Shown here: one piece after another, positions 4,186-5,667 of the stretch
Layout of the letters: the number at the start of each line of letters is the position of its first letter
Position numbering within the stretch: the stretch's first letter is position 1
Assembly (NCBI GenBank): GCA_025965295.1
Contig: JAOPXF010000181.1
Coordinates: 1-5,667 of the forward strand
DNA: 5,667 nt
Origin: Nocardioides sp.
GTDB taxonomy: Bacteria; Actinomycetota; Actinomycetes; Propionibacteriales; Nocardioidaceae
Reading direction: 5' to 3'
The notes under the pieces: generated by a model
Told to the model about the DNA's origin: nothing
Database searches by the model: none
The model's input: the letters and a program-made list of their open reading frames with translations, nothing else
Position numbers and translations under genes: made by a program

Positions 4186-5667
4186 CCTGGGCGGCCAGTG
4201 CCCGGGCCACGTCGTCGCGGCCCTCGCGCACGTAGCGCTTGGCGGCCGGGTTGGCCGGGGAGCTCTCCAGCCACGCGTCCACCCGGTCGAGCAGCTCCTG
4301 GCTGGCCAGCTGCTTCGGGAAGATGTACTCCAGTGCGGTGGACGCGCGCTGGGTGCCCTTGTCCTCCCAGATGGTGTCGGCCGCGGCGAGGTACTTCTCG
4401 ACGTACGGCGTGAGTACGTCGTCCTGGCCGAAGCCCTGGAATGCGAGCACCACGCTGCGCTGGGTCTCGTTCGCGACGTCGTCGCGAACCATGGCGATCT
4501 CCCACGCCTCGGCCTTCGCCTCGGCGGTGGGACGGGCGGCCCGGGCGGCGGCGGCGTGCTCCTGGCCGGAGATCGTGTTGTCGCGGGCCAGCTCCTCGGC
4601 GATCCGGTCGGCGTCCGCACGGCCGTTCTTGGCCAGCGCGTGCACGAACGTCCAGCGCAGGTCGGTGTCGATCGCGAGACCCTCGAAGGTCAGGGAGCCG
4701 TCGAGCAGCGCCTCCAGGTCGCCGAGTGCCCGGTCGCTGTGGGCGGCCGAGGCGTAGGCGCGGGCGAAGGACAGTTGGTGGTCGCTGCCGGCCGCGGCGT
4801 TCTCCAGGAGGGTGCGCAGCCCCTGCTCCCACGTGGCCCGCAGGGCGTCGCGGTGCTCGGGTGCGCTGTAGGAGGTCGCGGCGGTGGCGGCGTACGACGG
4901 GATCCGGCTGACTCCGAACGCGTCGGTCTCGGTGCCGATGGCGCTCAGGACGAGCGCGACGAAGTCGGTGGCCGACATCTCGGCGTCGCGGGTCATGTCC
5001 CACGCGGCACCCCAGCACAGCGCGCGGGCCAGCGAGTCGTCGAGCGTGGCGAGACCGTTGACCAGCGTGGCGAGCGAGCGCTCGTCGAGGCGGATCTTGG
5101 CGTAGGCGAGGTCGCCCTCGTTGAGCAGCAGCAGCGCGGGCTGCTGCTGGCCGACGAGCCCGGGCACCTCGGTCACGGCCCCCTCGACGTCGATCTCGAG
5201 CGAGGTACGACGCACCAGGCGGCCACCCTCCTCGTCGTACAGGCCGATGCCGAGCCGGTGCCGGCGCAGGGTCGGGTGGTCGGGGTTGGCCGCGGTCTGG
5301 AGGACCTGGAACGACGCGTAGGTGCCGTCCTCGGCCAGCTCGAACTGCGGGGTCAGCGTGTTGACCCCGGAGGTCTGCAGCCACTCCTGCGCCCACGACT
5401 CGAGCTCGCGACCCGAGGCCTTCTCGAGCGCGGCGAGCAGGTCGCCGAACTCGGAGTTCGAGAACTCGAAGTCCTTGAAGTAGCCCCGGATGCCCTCGAG
5501 GAAGTTGTCGAGGCCGACCCAGGCGACGAGCTGCTTGAGGACCGACGCGCCCTTGGCGTAGGTGATGCCGTCGAAGTTCACCTCGACGGCCTGCAGGTCG
5601 TAGTTGTCCGCGGCGACCGGGTGGGTCGAGGGCAGCTGGTCCTGGCGGTAGGCCCAGTTCTTGCGGG
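4163..5667 (-). CDS. pepN: Aminopeptidase N, M1 family zinc metallopeptidase (partial, N-terminus off the right edge)
   Basis: About 500 C-terminal residues are visible; the frame is open at the right edge and ends in TGA at 4165-4163. M1 aminopeptidases remove N-terminal residues from peptides in the cytoplasm. The zinc-binding HExxH motif and its downstream Glu lie outside the window. The first visible residues, RKNWAYRQDQLPSTHPVAAD, match the stretch that follows the zinc site in the Streptomyces lividans-type PepN group. Next comes VNFDGITYAKGASVLKQL, whose Tyr (visible residue 36, codon 5560-5558) is the family's transition-state-stabilising Tyr. WAQEWLQTSGVNTLTP ends the catalytic domain. 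The remainder, about 380 residues, matches the ERAP1-C-like helical domain, with TDLRWTFVHALAKNG near its middle and a helical tail to the end. The GTG at 5581 is internal and not a start. It is convergent with the DUF5130 gene. Confidence 0.94.
   Translation of the reverse strand, partial: RKNWAYRQDQLPSTHPVAADNYDLQAVEVNFDGITYAKGASVLKQLVAWVGLDNFLEGIRGYFKDFEFSNSEFGDLLAALEKASGRELESWAQEWLQTSGVNTLTPQFELAEDGTYASFQVLQTAANPDHPTLRRHRLGIGLYDEEGGRLVRRTSLEIDVEGAVTEVPGLVGQQQPALLLLNEGDLAYAKIRLDERSLATLVNGLATLDDSLARALCWGAAWDMTRDAEMSATDFVALVLSAIGTETDAFGVSRIPSYAATAATSYSAPEHRDALRATWEQGLRTLLENAAAGSDHQLSFARAYASAAHSDRALGDLEALLDGSLTFEGLAIDTDLRWTFVHALAKNGRADADRIAEELARDNTISGQEHAAAARAARPTAEAKAEAWEIAMVRDDVANETQRSVVLAFQGFGQDDVLTPYVEKYLAAADTIWEDKGTQRASTALEYIFPKQLASQELLDRVDAWLESSPANPAAKRYVREGRDDVARALAAQARDAQAR

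Noticed and set aside
3999..5396. A 465-residue minus-strand ORF overlapping pepN, and the plus-strand ORFs at 4198-5321.
   Set aside because: All are alternate-frame or antisense shadows of the aminopeptidase N coding sequence, which has clear family motifs.
5579..5581. A GTG start for the pepN frame at 5581.
   Set aside because: The frame continues upstream with family-typical residues (NWAYRQDQLPSTHP), so the gene is truncated by the window edge, not started here.

Overview
The window reads as chromosomal DNA from a high-GC actinobacterium. Third codon positions are almost all G or C, GTG starts are common, several genes lack Shine-Dalgarno sites, and 3' ends carry hairpins with no U-tract. 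The globin (GlbO type), the aminopeptidase N and the DUF5130-type protein all look actinobacterial. A Nocardioidaceae-like host (Nocardioides or a relative) is my best guess, but it is inference only.

Layout. (1) Positions 1-1269, minus strand: two proteins with no family I recognise. Upstream is a secreted, Asp/Gly/His-rich repeat protein (706-1269). Downstream is a single-pass membrane protein with a long Asp/Gly/Asn/Gln-rich tail that runs off the left edge (1-619). Both carry nearly identical in-frame tandem repeats (54 bp, and 60 bp plus 15 bp), and a 10-bp hairpin lies between them. (2) Positions 1270-1388: intergenic, holding a hairpin terminator for glbO and a structured candidate 5' leader for the secreted protein. 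(3) Positions 1389-2283: a divergent stress pair, glbO (group II truncated haemoglobin, minus) and osmC (hydroperoxide reductase, plus). (4) Positions 2292-3317, minus: an MscS-family mechanosensitive channel, convergent with osmC across a 44-nt near-palindrome. (5) Positions 3432-4155, plus: a small membrane protein and an overlapping DUF5130-type protein, probably translationally coupled. (6) Positions 4163-5667, minus: the C-terminal part of aminopeptidase N (pepN), open at the right edge.

How it fits together. From memory, glbO and pepN are also near neighbours in Mycobacterium tuberculosis (Rv2470 and Rv2467), so the right two-thirds looks like a conserved actinobacterial neighbourhood with osmC and mscS added. 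OsmC (peroxide), GlbO (O2/NO/peroxide chemistry) and MscS (hypo-osmotic shock) share a stress theme, but they are on separate transcripts and no shared regulator is visible. The least explained part is the left repeat-protein pair. I see no RNA genes, CRISPR arrays, insertion sequences or phage genes.
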